Source: Nocardiopsis potens DSM 45234 (GTDB lineage: Bacteria; Actinomycetota; Actinomycetes; Streptosporangiales; Streptosporangiaceae). Taken from it: a stretch of 40,225 nt of DNA. The position numbers were made by a program, and so were the translations under genes. Under the pieces are notes generated by a model. That model saw only the letters and a list, made by a program, of their open reading frames with translations. It ran no database searches and was not told where the DNA came from. Positions 32,363 through 39,647 of this stretch are shown here, one piece after another. The stretch spans positions 1 through 40,225 of the forward strand of contig NZ_ANBB01000023.1 of NCBI RefSeq assembly GCF_000341105.1, in the 5' to 3' direction. Positions within the stretch are counted from its first letter, which is position 1. Each line of letters opens with the position of its first letter.

Positions 32363-33322
32363 GTGGCCTCGCCGATCCGTTTCTTCCAGCCCGGCCAGTT
32401 CAGCAGAGGCGCGGTCGCCGCGGGGGCCGCGGCGCTACTGCTCTCGGCCTCCGCCTGCGGCGGAGGCGACGGGGGCGGGGGCGGCGGGCAGGGCGGCGCC
32501 ACCCCCGACGTGCAGCCGGACGAGGAGCTCGCGGCCCTGGTCCCGCAGGAGGTCCGGGACGCGGGCACGCTGACCGTGGGAACCGACTCCAGCTACGCCC
32601 CGGCGGAGTTCCTGGACACCGACGGGAAGACCATCATCGGCTTCGACGTCGAGCTGTTCGACGCGGTCGCCGCCAAGCTGGACCTGGACGTCGCCTGGGA
32701 GAGCGCCACCTTCGGCACCATCGTGGAGGGCGTGGACTCCGGCAAGTACGACGTGGGCATCTCCTCGTTCACCATCAACGAGGAGCGGCTGGAGCAGGTC
32801 AACATGGTGAGCTACTACAACGTGGGCACCCAGTGGTTCACCGCCAAGGGCGACCCGGCCGGCGTCGACCCGGAGAACGCCTGCGGCAAGACCATCGCGG
32901 TCCAGGCCAACACGGTGCAGGTGCCCGACATCGAGGCCCGCAGCGAGCAGTGCGAGGAGGACGGCGAGCCCGCCATCCAGATCGACCAGTACGAGGGGCA
33001 GGACGAGGCCACCCAGTCGATCGTCTCCGGCAAGAGCGACGCCGGGCTGGCCGACATGCCGGTCGCCTTCTACGCGATCGAGCAGACCGGCGACAAGCTC
33101 GAAGCGCTGGGCGAGCAGTACGAGGCGGCCCCTTACGGCGCGGTCGTCCACTCCGACTCCGACGAGCTGGCCGAGGCGATCCAGGCGGGCTACCAGTCGA
33201 TCATCGACGACGGCACCTACGAGCAGATCCTGGACGGCTGGGGCCTGGCCGACCAGGGCCTGATCGAGGAGTCCGAGGTCAACCCGGACATCGCGGCCGA
33301 GGACGAAGACGGCGAAGCCTGA
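32363..33322 (+). CDS. Amino acid ABC transporter substrate-binding lipoprotein
   Basis: A 319 aa extracellular solute-binding protein (family 3). The signal peptide is typical of lipoproteins: basic N-region, hydrophobic [14 protein letters not shown], and lipobox SASAC with the lipidated Cys32. A Gly-rich tether follows. The binding domain starts [18 protein letters not shown] and includes [20 protein letters not shown]. With the permease and ATPase it forms an importer for a polar amino acid; which one is uncertain. I chose GTG 32363, six bases after GGAG; the ATG at 32351 would add four residues but overlaps that site. Confidence 0.92.
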   Translation: MASPIRFFQPGQFSRGAVAAGAAALLLSASACGGGDGGGGGGQGGATPDVQPDEELAALVPQEVRDAGTLTVGTDSSYAPAEFLDTDGKTIIGFDVELFDAVAAKLDLDVAWESATFGTIVEGVDSGKYDVGISSFTINEERLEQVNMVSYYNVGTQWFTAKGDPAGVDPENACGKTIAVQANTVQVPDIEARSEQCEEDGEPAIQIDQYEGQDEATQSIVSGKSDAGLADMPVAFYAIEQTGDKLEALGEQYEAAPYGAVVHSDSDELAEAIQAGYQSIIDDGTYEQILDGWGLADQGLIEESEVNPDIAAEDEDGEA

Positions 33323-33351
33323 CCCCGAGACAGGACGAAGAGCGCAGCGGC

Positions 33352-34317
33352 GTGAACACACCCACCGAACCACCCCGGCCGGCCGGGCCCTCCGCGGAGG
33401 ACTCCCGGCCCGCCCCCGTCAAGGCGGTCCCCGTACGGCACCCCGGGCGCTGGGTCGCCTCCGGGGTCCTGCTGGTCCTCGCGGCCATGTTCGTCAACAT
33501 GCTGGTGACGAACGAGAAGTTCAACTGGCCGTTCATGTTCGAGCACATGTTCTCGGCACCGGTGCTCAACGGGGTCTGGACCACCCTGAAGCTCACCGTG
33601 CTGGCGATGCTCCTGGGCATCTCGCTCGGCATCGCCGTGGCCGTGATGCGGCTCTCCGGCAACCCGGTGCTGGCCACCCTGGCCTGGCTGTACACCTGGT
33701 TCTTCCGGGCGGTCCCCCGGCTGGTGCTCTGCGTGCTCTTCGGCAACCTCGGCATCCTCTACCAGAACCTGGAGCTGGGGCTGCCGTTCGACAACCACTG
33801 GATGCCGCTGCTGGGCCTGGAGGGCGACGCCCGGTTCTTCAGCGTCCCGATGAACGACGTGCTGACCCCGTTCATGGCCGCGCTGCTGGCGCTGGCGCTC
33901 TCCCAGGGCGCCTACATGGCCGAGATCGTCCGGGCCGGCCTGCTCTCCGTGGACAAGGGGCAGACCGAGGCGGCCCAGGCGCTGGGCATGAGCCGGGGCA
34001 AGACGCTGCGCCGGATCACCCTGCCGCAGGCGCTCCGGGTCATCGTGCCGCCGACCGGCAACGAGGTCACCGCGATGCTGAAGGACACCTCGCTGGTGTC
34101 GGCGATCCCGCTGACCACCGAGCTGTTCTTCCAGCTCCAGGCGATCGGCAACCGCACCTTCGACCTGTTCCCGATGCTGGTCGCGGCGTGCATCTGGTAC
34201 CTGGCGATCACCAGCCTGCTGATGGCGGGCCAGTTCTTCCTGGAGCGCTCGTTCACCAAGGGCGACCGCAAGGCGCAGGCCGAGATCGCGATCATGCAGA
34301 GCAAGGCGGGACATTGA
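33352..34317 (+). CDS. Amino acid ABC transporter permease (His/Glu/Gln/Arg family)
   Basis: A 321 aa membrane protein. After a Pro-rich cytoplasmic N-terminus (residues 1-36) a first helix ([18 protein letters not shown]) precedes the transport core. That core has [20 protein letters not shown] and the EAA loop [40 protein letters not shown], which contacts the ATPase. It is the only permease in the operon, so it probably acts as a homodimer. The GTG start at 33352 lies 29 bp after the binding-protein stop, with a weak ribosome site. The end overlaps the ATPase start. Confidence 0.92.
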   Translation: MNTPTEPPRPAGPSAEDSRPAPVKAVPVRHPGRWVASGVLLVLAAMFVNMLVTNEKFNWPFMFEHMFSAPVLNGVWTTLKLTVLAMLLGISLGIAVAVMRLSGNPVLATLAWLYTWFFRAVPRLVLCVLFGNLGILYQNLELGLPFDNHWMPLLGLEGDARFFSVPMNDVLTPFMAALLALALSQGAYMAEIVRAGLLSVDKGQTEAAQALGMSRGKTLRRITLPQALRVIVPPTGNEVTAMLKDTSLVSAIPLTTELFFQLQAIGNRTFDLFPMLVAACIWYLAITSLLMAGQFFLERSFTKGDRKAQAEIAIMQSKAGH

Positions 34318-35132
34318 GCGGGAATCCGAGCGGGACACCGGACGCGGCGGGGCTCCCGGAGCGCCCCGCGGACGACCTGATGGTGGTCGCCGACGGCGTG
34401 CACAAGAGCTTCGGCCGGCTGGAGGTGCTCAAGGGCATCGACCTCCAGGTCCGCCGGGGCGAGGTGATGTGCGTGGTCGGCCCCTCCGGGTCGGGGAAGT
34501 CGACCTTCCTGCGCTGCATCAACCACCTGGAGAAGATCACCGCGGGCCGGCTGTGGGTGAACGGCCGGCTGATGGGCTACCGGGAGCACGACGGCCGCCT
34601 CTACGAGCTGCACGACAAGCAGGTCGCCGAGCAGCGCCGGGACATCGGCATGGTGTTCCAGAGCTTCAACCTGTTCCCGCACATGTCGGTGATGGGCAAC
34701 GTCATCGAGGCCCCGGTCCAGGTCAAGCGGGAGTCGCGGGCCCAGGCCCGGGCCCGCGCCCTGGAGCTGCTGGAGCGGGTCGGGCTGGCGGACAAGGCGG
34801 AGAGCTACCCCCGGCAGCTCTCCGGCGGCCAGCAGCAGCGGGTGGCGATCGCCCGGGCGCTGGCGATGCGCCCGGAGCTGATGCTGTTCGACGAGCCCAC
34901 CAGCGCGCTCGACCCCGAGCTGGTGGGCGAGGTCCTGGAGGTGATGAAGGACCTGGCCCGGGAGGGCATGACCATGGTCGTGGTCACCCACGAGATGGGC
35001 TTCGCCCGCGAGGTCGGCGACAACCTGGTGTTCATGGACGGCGGCGTGGTGGTGGAGTCCGGCGACCCCCGCGAGGTGCTCGGCGACCCCAAGCACGAGC
35101 GGACCCGGGCGTTCCTCTCCAAGGTGCTCTGA
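34314..35132 (+). CDS. Amino acid ABC transporter ATP-binding protein
   Basis: The energy-coupling subunit. Motifs: Walker [11 protein letters not shown]-loop [11 protein letters not shown], signature [15 protein letters not shown], Walker [15 protein letters not shown] and switch His in VVTHEMGF. It is 272 aa from the TTG at 34314, which overlaps the permease stop and follows AAGGCGGG. An ATG at 34380 would give 250 aa, the more usual family length, but has no ribosome site. Both keep every motif. It is the last gene of the importer operon. Confidence 0.93.
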   Translation: MSGNPSGTPDAAGLPERPADDLMVVADGVHKSFGRLEVLKGIDLQVRRGEVMCVVGPSGSGKSTFLRCINHLEKITAGRLWVNGRLMGYREHDGRLYELHDKQVAEQRRDIGMVFQSFNLFPHMSVMGNVIEAPVQVKRESRAQARARALELLERVGLADKAESYPRQLSGGQQQRVAIARALAMRPELMLFDEPTSALDPELVGEVLEVMKDLAREGMTMVVVTHEMGFAREVGDNLVFMDGGVVVESGDPREVLGDPKHERTRAFLSKVL

Positions 35133-35263
35133 AGGCCCGCCCCGCGGTGGCCGGGACCCTGCCGGAGCGCCCCGGCCACCGCCCCGGCCACCGCCCTGGC
35201 GGCGGGCCGCGGCCCCGGGGCGGATAGCGTGGGGGCGACGGCACCGACCCGACGAGGAGCACC

Positions 35264-35743
35264 GTGATCCGCCCCGCACGCCCGGATGACGTCCCCGCCA
35301 TCCTGCGACTCATCCGCGACCTGGCCGCCTACGAGCGCGAGCCGGACGCGGTGCAGACCACCGAGAAGGACCTGGAGCAGGCCCTGTTCGGCGAGAACCC
35401 CGCGGTCTTCGCGCACATCGCCGAGGACGCCGGCGAGCCGGTGGGCTTCGCCCTGTGGTTCGTCAACTTCTCCACCTGGACCGGCAGGCACGGCGTCTAC
35501 CTGGAGGACCTCTTCGTCCGCCCGGAGATGCGCGGCCGCGGGTACGGCCGGGCCCTGCTCACCGAGCTGGCCCGGACCTGCGTGCGGCGCGGCTACCGCC
35601 GGCTGGAGTGGTCGGTGCTGGACTGGAACGAGCCCTCCATCGCGTTCTACCGCTCGCTGGGGGCCGTTCCGATGGACGAGTGGACGGTGTACCGGCTGCA
35701 CGGCGAGGCCCTGGAGGAGCTGGGCGCCGCCGAGGCGGGGTGA
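35264..35743 (+). CDS. GNAT-family N-acetyltransferase
   Basis: A 159 aa acetyl-CoA-dependent acetyltransferase. The acetyl-CoA site is LEDLFVRPEMRGRGYGRALL (the R/Q-x-x-G-x-G/A motif as RGRGYG), followed by YRRLEWSVLDWNEPSIAFYR and SLGAVPMDEWTVYRL. It resembles the diamine/thialysine acetyltransferase-like (SSAT) branch by its LEDLFV and WNEPSIAFY segments, but the substrate is not certain. The GTG start follows GAGGAG by four bases. A -10-like TAGCGT lies near 35225. A small hairpin follows. Confidence 0.9.
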   Translation: MIRPARPDDVPAILRLIRDLAAYEREPDAVQTTEKDLEQALFGENPAVFAHIAEDAGEPVGFALWFVNFSTWTGRHGVYLEDLFVRPEMRGRGYGRALLTELARTCVRRGYRRLEWSVLDWNEPSIAFYRSLGAVPMDEWTVYRLHGEALEELGAAEAG

Positions 35744-35751
35744 GCGGGCCC

Positions 35752-35769
35752 CCTCCGGTGCTCCGGAGG
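35752..35769 (+). terminator. Small hairpin after the acetyltransferase gene
   Basis: CCTCCGG and CCGGAGG form a 7-bp stem with a TGCT loop, starting 9 bp past the stop. A modest terminator candidate. Confidence 0.45.
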
Positions 35770-35979
35770 CGCGGGGTGGCGGGGAGGCGGCAGGCCCCTG
35801 CTGTGCCCCGGCCGCCCGCGGGCCGGAGCCGCGGACCGAAGAGGGGCCGCGCCGCCGATCCGGACCGTTTCGCGTTCCCGCCGGTGAGAGGCGTGCGGCC
35901 CGGTGCGGCAGGGGCTGCGGGCCGCCCGGCGGCGGACACGGAGCGGGCCGTGTGCAGCGGGGCCGCCGCGAAACAAGAT

Positions 35980-36002
35980 AGATTGCTCTCAAGCGGCAAT
36001 CT
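35980..36002 (+). promoter_or_regulatory. Inverted repeat in the promoter/leader of the anti-sigma-sigma operon
   Basis: AGATTGC (35980-35986) and GCAATCT (35996-36002) are perfect inverted copies 9 bp apart, 20 bp before the GTG start. They overlap a -10-like TAGATT (35979-35984). It may be an operator or a leader hairpin. Confidence 0.5.
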
Positions 36003-36021
36003 CGCTTCCCGGAGGAGGGAC

Positions 36022-36447
36022 GTGACCGAAGAAACCGCCGCGCCCGTCTCGGGCGCCACGGACGTACGCGACGCCGTCACGGTCAGGATGCCGGCCGACA
36101 GCGCCTACCTCTCCGTGCTGCGCACCGCGACGGCCGGGCTGGCCGCGCGCCTGGACTTCACCCTCGACGAGATCGAGGACCTGCGCATCGGGGTCGACGA
36201 GGCCTGCGCGATGCTGCTCGCCCAGGCACTGCCCGGCACGGACCTGACCACCGAGTTCGAATTGACCGGGGACGGCATGCGGATATCGGTGTCGGTGCTG
36301 ACCTCGGACGGTCGGCTGCCGGCCCGCGACACCTTCGCCTGGACGGTGCTGTCCGCCCTGGCCGGGGAGGTCGACACCGGTACCGGCCCCGACGACCGCG
36401 TATTCATCGTCCTGCACAAACGGCGTGGCACGGTGGAGACGGCGTGA
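36022..36447 (+). CDS. Anti-sigma regulatory factor-like HATPase (degenerate)
   Basis: A 141 aa protein upstream of and overlapping a SigB/F-type sigma gene, the position of RsbW-type anti-sigma factors. The fold pattern fits (MPADSAYLSVLRTATAGLAA, then LDEIEDLRIGVDEACAMLLA), but the N-box Asn that binds Mg-ATP is replaced (DEACAM instead of EACTNA) and no clear DxGxG box follows. It may bind the sigma factor without being a kinase. The GTG start has a strong GGAGGAGGG site. The stop overlaps the sigma start (GTGA). Confidence 0.82.
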   Translation: MTEETAAPVSGATDVRDAVTVRMPADSAYLSVLRTATAGLAARLDFTLDEIEDLRIGVDEACAMLLAQALPGTDLTTEFELTGDGMRISVSVLTSDGRLPARDTFAWTVLSALAGEVDTGTGPDDRVFIVLHKRRGTVETA

Positions 36448-37247
36448 GCGAGAGGGGGCCCGCTCTGACGGCGAAGACGGAACACGCGGTGCCGGACCGG
36501 GCACGCGCACGAGAGTTGTTCGAGCGCCTGAGCGAGCTTCCCGAGGACTCTTCGGAGCGCCAGCGCATCCGCGACGAGCTCGTGGAACTGCACCTGCCTC
36601 TGGTCGAGTACCTCGCGCGCCGCTTCCGCAACCGCGGTGAATGGCTCGACGACCTCACCCAGGTCGCCACGATCGGCCTGATCAAGTCGATCGACCGGTT
36701 CGACCTGGAGCGCGGGGTCGAGTTCTCCACCTACGCGACGCCCACCATCGTGGGCGAGATCAAACGGCACTTCCGCGACAAGGGGTGGGCGGTTCGGGTG
36801 CCGCGCCGCCTGCAGGAGCTGAAGCTCTCCCTGACCAAGGCGGTCAGCGACCTCTCCCAGCGGGAGGGGCGCGCGCCCACCGTGCACGAGCTCGCCGAGC
36901 ACCTCGGGATGACCGAGGAGGAGGTCCTGGAGGGGCTGGAGTCGGCCAACGCCTACTCCACCGTCTCCCTGGACGCCCCGGACAGCGGGGACGAGGACGC
37001 CCCCGCGGTCGCCGACTCGCTGGGCATCGTGGACGACTCGCTGGAGGGCGTGGAGTACCGCGAATCGCTCAAGCCGCTGCTGGAGCAGCTGCCGCCGCGG
37101 GAGAAGCGGATCCTGCTGCTCCGCTTCTTCGGCAACATGACGCAGTCCCAGATCGCCCAGGAGCTGGGCATCTCGCAGATGCACGTGTCCCGGCTGCTGG
37201 CCCGCACCCTGGCACAGCTGCGCCAGGCGCTGACCACCGACGACTGA
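36444..37247 (+). CDS. SigB/SigF/SigG-family RNA polymerase sigma factor
   Basis: A 267 aa group 3 sigma factor. Region 2 is EYLARRFRNRGEWLDDLTQV, ATIGLIKSIDRFDLERGVEF and STYATPTIVGEIKRHFRDKG; region 3 includes VPRRLQELKLSLTKAVSDLS and HELAEHLGMTEEEV; region 4 is LPPREKRILLLRFFGNMTQS with the HTH IAQELGISQMHVSRLLART. Such factors direct general-stress or developmental transcription. It is encoded immediately downstream of its probable anti-sigma partner with overlapping start and stop, so equal synthesis and post-translational control are expected. The target regulon is unknown. Confidence 0.93.
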   Translation: MSERGPALTAKTEHAVPDRARARELFERLSELPEDSSERQRIRDELVELHLPLVEYLARRFRNRGEWLDDLTQVATIGLIKSIDRFDLERGVEFSTYATPTIVGEIKRHFRDKGWAVRVPRRLQELKLSLTKAVSDLSQREGRAPTVHELAEHLGMTEEEVLEGLESANAYSTVSLDAPDSGDEDAPAVADSLGIVDDSLEGVEYRESLKPLLEQLPPREKRILLLRFFGNMTQSQIAQELGISQMHVSRLLARTLAQLRQALTTDD

Positions 37248-37265
37248 CCCGAGCGGCCGCAGGAC

Positions 37266-37295
37266 GGCCCCGCACCGCGACCGCGGTGCGGGGCC
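37266..37295. terminator. Terminator after the sigma factor gene
   Basis: GGCCCCGCACCGC and GCGGTGCGGGGCC form a perfect 13-bp stem with loop GACC, 18 bp past the stop. It lies between convergent genes and may serve both. Confidence 0.75.
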
Positions 37296-37334
37296 GCCTC
37301 CGTTCTCCGGGTCCTCCGGCCGGGCCCGTCCCGG

Positions 37335-37757
37335 TCAGCCGCCGCCCTTCGGCTTCTCCGGGGCGTCCTCCCCGGGGAGCCGGCCGCCGGGGAAGAGCAC
37401 CTCGGTGACCGGGCCGGACAGCACCAGGCCCAGGACAGCGACGGCGGTCGCCGCCATCCCGACGCTGATCGCCATCTGGTCGCTGGTGTACATCGAGTAG
37501 GCGATGACCAGCATGAAGATCTGGGTGAGCACCACCGGGCCGCGGGACCAGGACTGGAGCGTGAACAGGCCCCAGGCCACGTAGCAGACCGCCGCGGCGG
37601 CGGCGAAGGCCAGGATCGCGAGCGGGACCGTGAACGAGGCGGAGCCGCGCCCCTGGATCGCCTCGATCACGACCCGGACGCCCTCATAGGCGATGACCAG
37701 GCCGATCAGGCCCTGCAGTGCGGCGGCGGCGACGATGTTGAGCGGACGTGAAGACAC
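37335..37757 (-). CDS. Four-helix integral membrane protein of unknown function
   Basis: A 140 aa protein with four hydrophobic helices (about residues 7-28, 43-66, 73-90 and 96-115) and a cytoplasmic-looking Pro/Gly/Lys-rich tail ending EKPKGGG. I do not recognise the family with certainty; many actinomycetes have similar hypothetical membrane proteins. The GTG start lies directly against a GGAGG sequence, an unusually short distance, so the start is tentative. It is divergent from the lipid kinase gene across 131 bp. Confidence 0.7.
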   Translation of the reverse strand: MSSRPLNIVAAAALQGLIGLVIAYEGVRVVIEAIQGRGSASFTVPLAILAFAAAAAVCYVAWGLFTLQSWSRGPVVLTQIFMLVIAYSMYTSDQMAISVGMAATAVAVLGLVLSGPVTEVLFPGGRLPGEDAPEKPKGGG

Positions 37758-37876
37758 CCTCCACAGTATCCGCCCCGGACGCGCCGTCCGGCCCGCCCCC
37801 CGCTCGGCCGGCGGCGCCGCTCCCGGCCCCGGCGCGCGGTGCGCCGGACCCGGGAGCGGCTGCGGGACAGGGCCTC

Positions 37877-37882
37877 TAGACT
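37877..37882 (+). promoter_or_regulatory. -10 element of a probable leaderless lipid kinase mRNA
   Basis: TAGACT ends six bases before the GTG start at 37889 (spacer GGCCGG), so transcription should begin at or next to the start codon. No ribosome site is visible. Confidence 0.55.
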
Positions 37883-37888
37883 GGCCGG

Positions 37889-38824
37889 GTGCGCGCGCTC
37901 TTCATCGTCAACCCCCAGGCGACCACCACCACGCCCCGGTCCCGCGACGTCATCGTCGGCGCCATCGCGCGCGACGTGGAGCTGCACGTCGCGCAGACGG
38001 AGTACCGGGACCACGCCCGGGAGCTGGCCCGCGACGCGGCCGGCGAGGGCTTCGACACGGTGATCAGCCTGGGCGGGGACGGCACGGTCAACGAGGTGGT
38101 CAACGGCCTGCTGCGCACCCCGGAGGGGCTGCCCCGGCCGAGCTATGCGGCGATCCCCGGGGGCAGCGCCAACGTCTTCGTCCGCGCCCTGGGCATGCCG
38201 ACCGACCCGGTGGAGGCGACCGGCGCGGTGCTGGAGGCGCTCCGCTCCGGGTCCAGCCGGACGGTCGGGCTGGGCCGCATCTCCGGCCCGTCCGACGACC
38301 GCTACTTCACCTTCTGCGCCGGGTTCGGCTGGGACGCCGAGGTGGTGCAGGAGGTGGAGCGGCTGCGCCGGCGCGGCCGCCGCGCCTCCCCCGCGCTCTA
38401 CATCAACACGGCGCTGCGGATGTTCATGTCCGGGCGGATCCGGAACCCCTCGCTGGTGCTGGAGGCGCCCGGCCACGACCCGGTGTCCGGGCTGCACTTC
38501 GCGCTGGTCACCAACACCACGCCGTGGACGTACGCGGGCTCGGTGCCGGTGCAGCCGACGCCGCGGTCGCGGTTCTCGCTGGGGCTGGACGTGTTCGGGA
38601 TGACCACCATGGGCACCTCGGCCACCGCGCTGCTGCTCCGCCGGATGCTCTCGCACCAGGGGGTGCCGCCGGAGGGCCGGGGCTACATCACCCGGCACGA
38701 CATGCCCTCGCTCAGCATCGCCTCGAAGCGCCCCCGCGCCTTCCAGATCGACGGGGAGTATCTCGGCGCGCGGAGTCGGATCGATTTCCACTCCGTACCG
38801 AAGGCATTACGAATCATCGTCTGA
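37889..38824 (+). CDS. Diacylglycerol/sphingosine kinase-like lipid kinase
   Basis: A 311 aa protein of the DAGK catalytic-domain family. It has the nucleotide-binding GGDGTVNEVVNGLL (residues about 60-73), AAIPGGSANVFVRAL, FCAGFGWDAEVVQ and a C-terminal FQIDGEYLGARSRIDF. It phosphorylates a lipid, probably diacylglycerol, at the inner membrane face and recycles it into phospholipid synthesis. The exact lipid is not known. The transcript is probably leaderless. A 7-bp hairpin follows directly. Confidence 0.92.
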   Translation: MRALFIVNPQATTTTPRSRDVIVGAIARDVELHVAQTEYRDHARELARDAAGEGFDTVISLGGDGTVNEVVNGLLRTPEGLPRPSYAAIPGGSANVFVRALGMPTDPVEATGAVLEALRSGSSRTVGLGRISGPSDDRYFTFCAGFGWDAEVVQEVERLRRRGRRASPALYINTALRMFMSGRIRNPSLVLEAPGHDPVSGLHFALVTNTTPWTYAGSVPVQPTPRSRFSLGLDVFGMTTMGTSATALLLRRMLSHQGVPPEGRGYITRHDMPSLSIASKRPRAFQIDGEYLGARSRIDFHSVPKALRIIV

Positions 38825-38825
38825 G

Positions 38826-38841
38826 GCGACCGGACGGTCGC
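38826..38841 (+). terminator. Hairpin after the lipid kinase gene
   Basis: GCGACCG-GA-CGGTCGC, a perfect 7-bp stem starting 2 bp after the stop, followed by TTGTG. Confidence 0.55.
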
Positions 38842-39076
38842 TTGTGACACACGCGACACCGCCGCCCGCGCCGATCGGCCACGGGCGCTCTTGCGTGCGC
38901 CTGTGAACCCTGACAGGCTCGACATGACGCCGCACGTTACGGGCGAGTAAAACGGATGATTCCGAGGTGGGAACGGCTCCCGAGCACGTTCGCCCCCGGC
39001 TCACACCGGACGTCGTCCCGTTGGGCGGGCGCGCTTCGCGCGCCGGGGCGACAAGGGTGTGCCCCGCGCTCATGTT

Positions 39077-39092
39077 CGTGAACGAGTTCACA
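39077..39092 (+). promoter_or_regulatory. CRP/FNR-type binding site upstream of whiB1/wblE
   Basis: CGTGAACGAGTTCACA matches the CRP consensus TGTGA-N6-TCACA at 9 of its 10 fixed positions; the core GTGAAC-GA-GTTCAC is a perfect palindrome. It lies 43 bp before the start codon. Mycobacterium tuberculosis whiB1 is controlled by the cAMP receptor protein, so conserved control is likely. Confidence 0.7.
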
Positions 39093-39135
39093 ATGCGCAC
39101 GCCCGCGAATGCCTCGCTGTGAGGAGTTGATCCGC

Positions 39136-39399
39136 ATGGACTGGCGCCACCACGCCGCCTGCCGTGACGAAGACCCCGAGCTGTTCTTCCCCATCGGTGA
39201 CTCGGGCCCCGCTCTCATGCAGATCGAGGAGGCCAAAGAGGTCTGCGCCTCCTGCCCCGTGTCCAGTGCCTGCCTGCGCTGGGCTCTGGAGACCGGGCAG
39301 GACGGCGGCGTATGGGGCGGAATGAGCGAGCAGGAGCGCCGCTCGCTGCGCCGCCGCCGCAACGCCGGCCTCCGCCCGGTGGTGCGCACCGCGGTCTGA
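39136..39399 (+). CDS. whiB1: WhiB-family [4Fe-4S] transcriptional regulator (WhiB1/WblE type)
   Basis: An 87 aa protein. Four cysteines bind the iron-sulfur cluster: C9 in HHAACRDED and C37, C40, C46 in EVCASCPVSSACL. The GVWGG turn (residues 58-62) and a basic tail RRSLRRRRNAGLRP follow. N-terminus, length and motif spacing match the WhiB1/WblE branch, which in Mycobacterium is an essential, nitric-oxide-sensitive regulator that binds the main sigma factor. The ATG at 39136 has a GAGGAG site; an upstream in-frame ATG would add nine unconserved residues. A convergent PdtaS-like kinase gene follows, the same neighbour as whiB1 has in M. tuberculosis. Confidence 0.95.
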   Translation: MDWRHHAACRDEDPELFFPIGDSGPALMQIEEAKEVCASCPVSSACLRWALETGQDGGVWGGMSEQERRSLRRRRNAGLRPVVRTAV

Positions 39400-39619
39400 G
39401 CGCTCCGGCCCTCCGTCACACCCCATTCCTACCATCCCCGCCGATCCCGGCTCCGCCGCCCCCGCCGCTTCCCCGCGGCGGGCGCCCCGGACCCGGGATC
39501 GACGCGTTCGGGGCCGCTCCGCGGACCGGTCCCGGAGGCGCGGCCCTCCGCGTCCGATCCGCCGGCGGCCCGGTGCCGCGGGGCGGATCCGGCCGGCCCC
39601 GCAGGCCCGGCTCCGCAGC

Positions 39620-39637
39620 CCGGCCCCCGGGGGCCGG
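39620..39637. terminator. 18-bp palindrome between whiB1 and the pdtaS-like gene
   Basis: CCGGCCCCC/GGGGGCCGG is a perfect palindrome 10 bp past the leftward kinase stop. It is a plausible terminator in this 248-bp convergent gap, which otherwise is GC-rich with no gene. Confidence 0.5.
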
Positions 39638-39647
39638 CCCCGGAGGC

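Larger units (their letters stand above)
38825..39135 (+). other. 311-bp region upstream of whiB1/wblE
   Basis: Apart from the lipid kinase terminator this gap holds the whiB control region. It contains an AT-rich block GTAAAACGGATGATTCC near 38947, a weak TGTGA-N6-CGACA half-match at 38843, and the strong CRP-like site at 39077. No gene is recognised. Confidence 0.5.
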
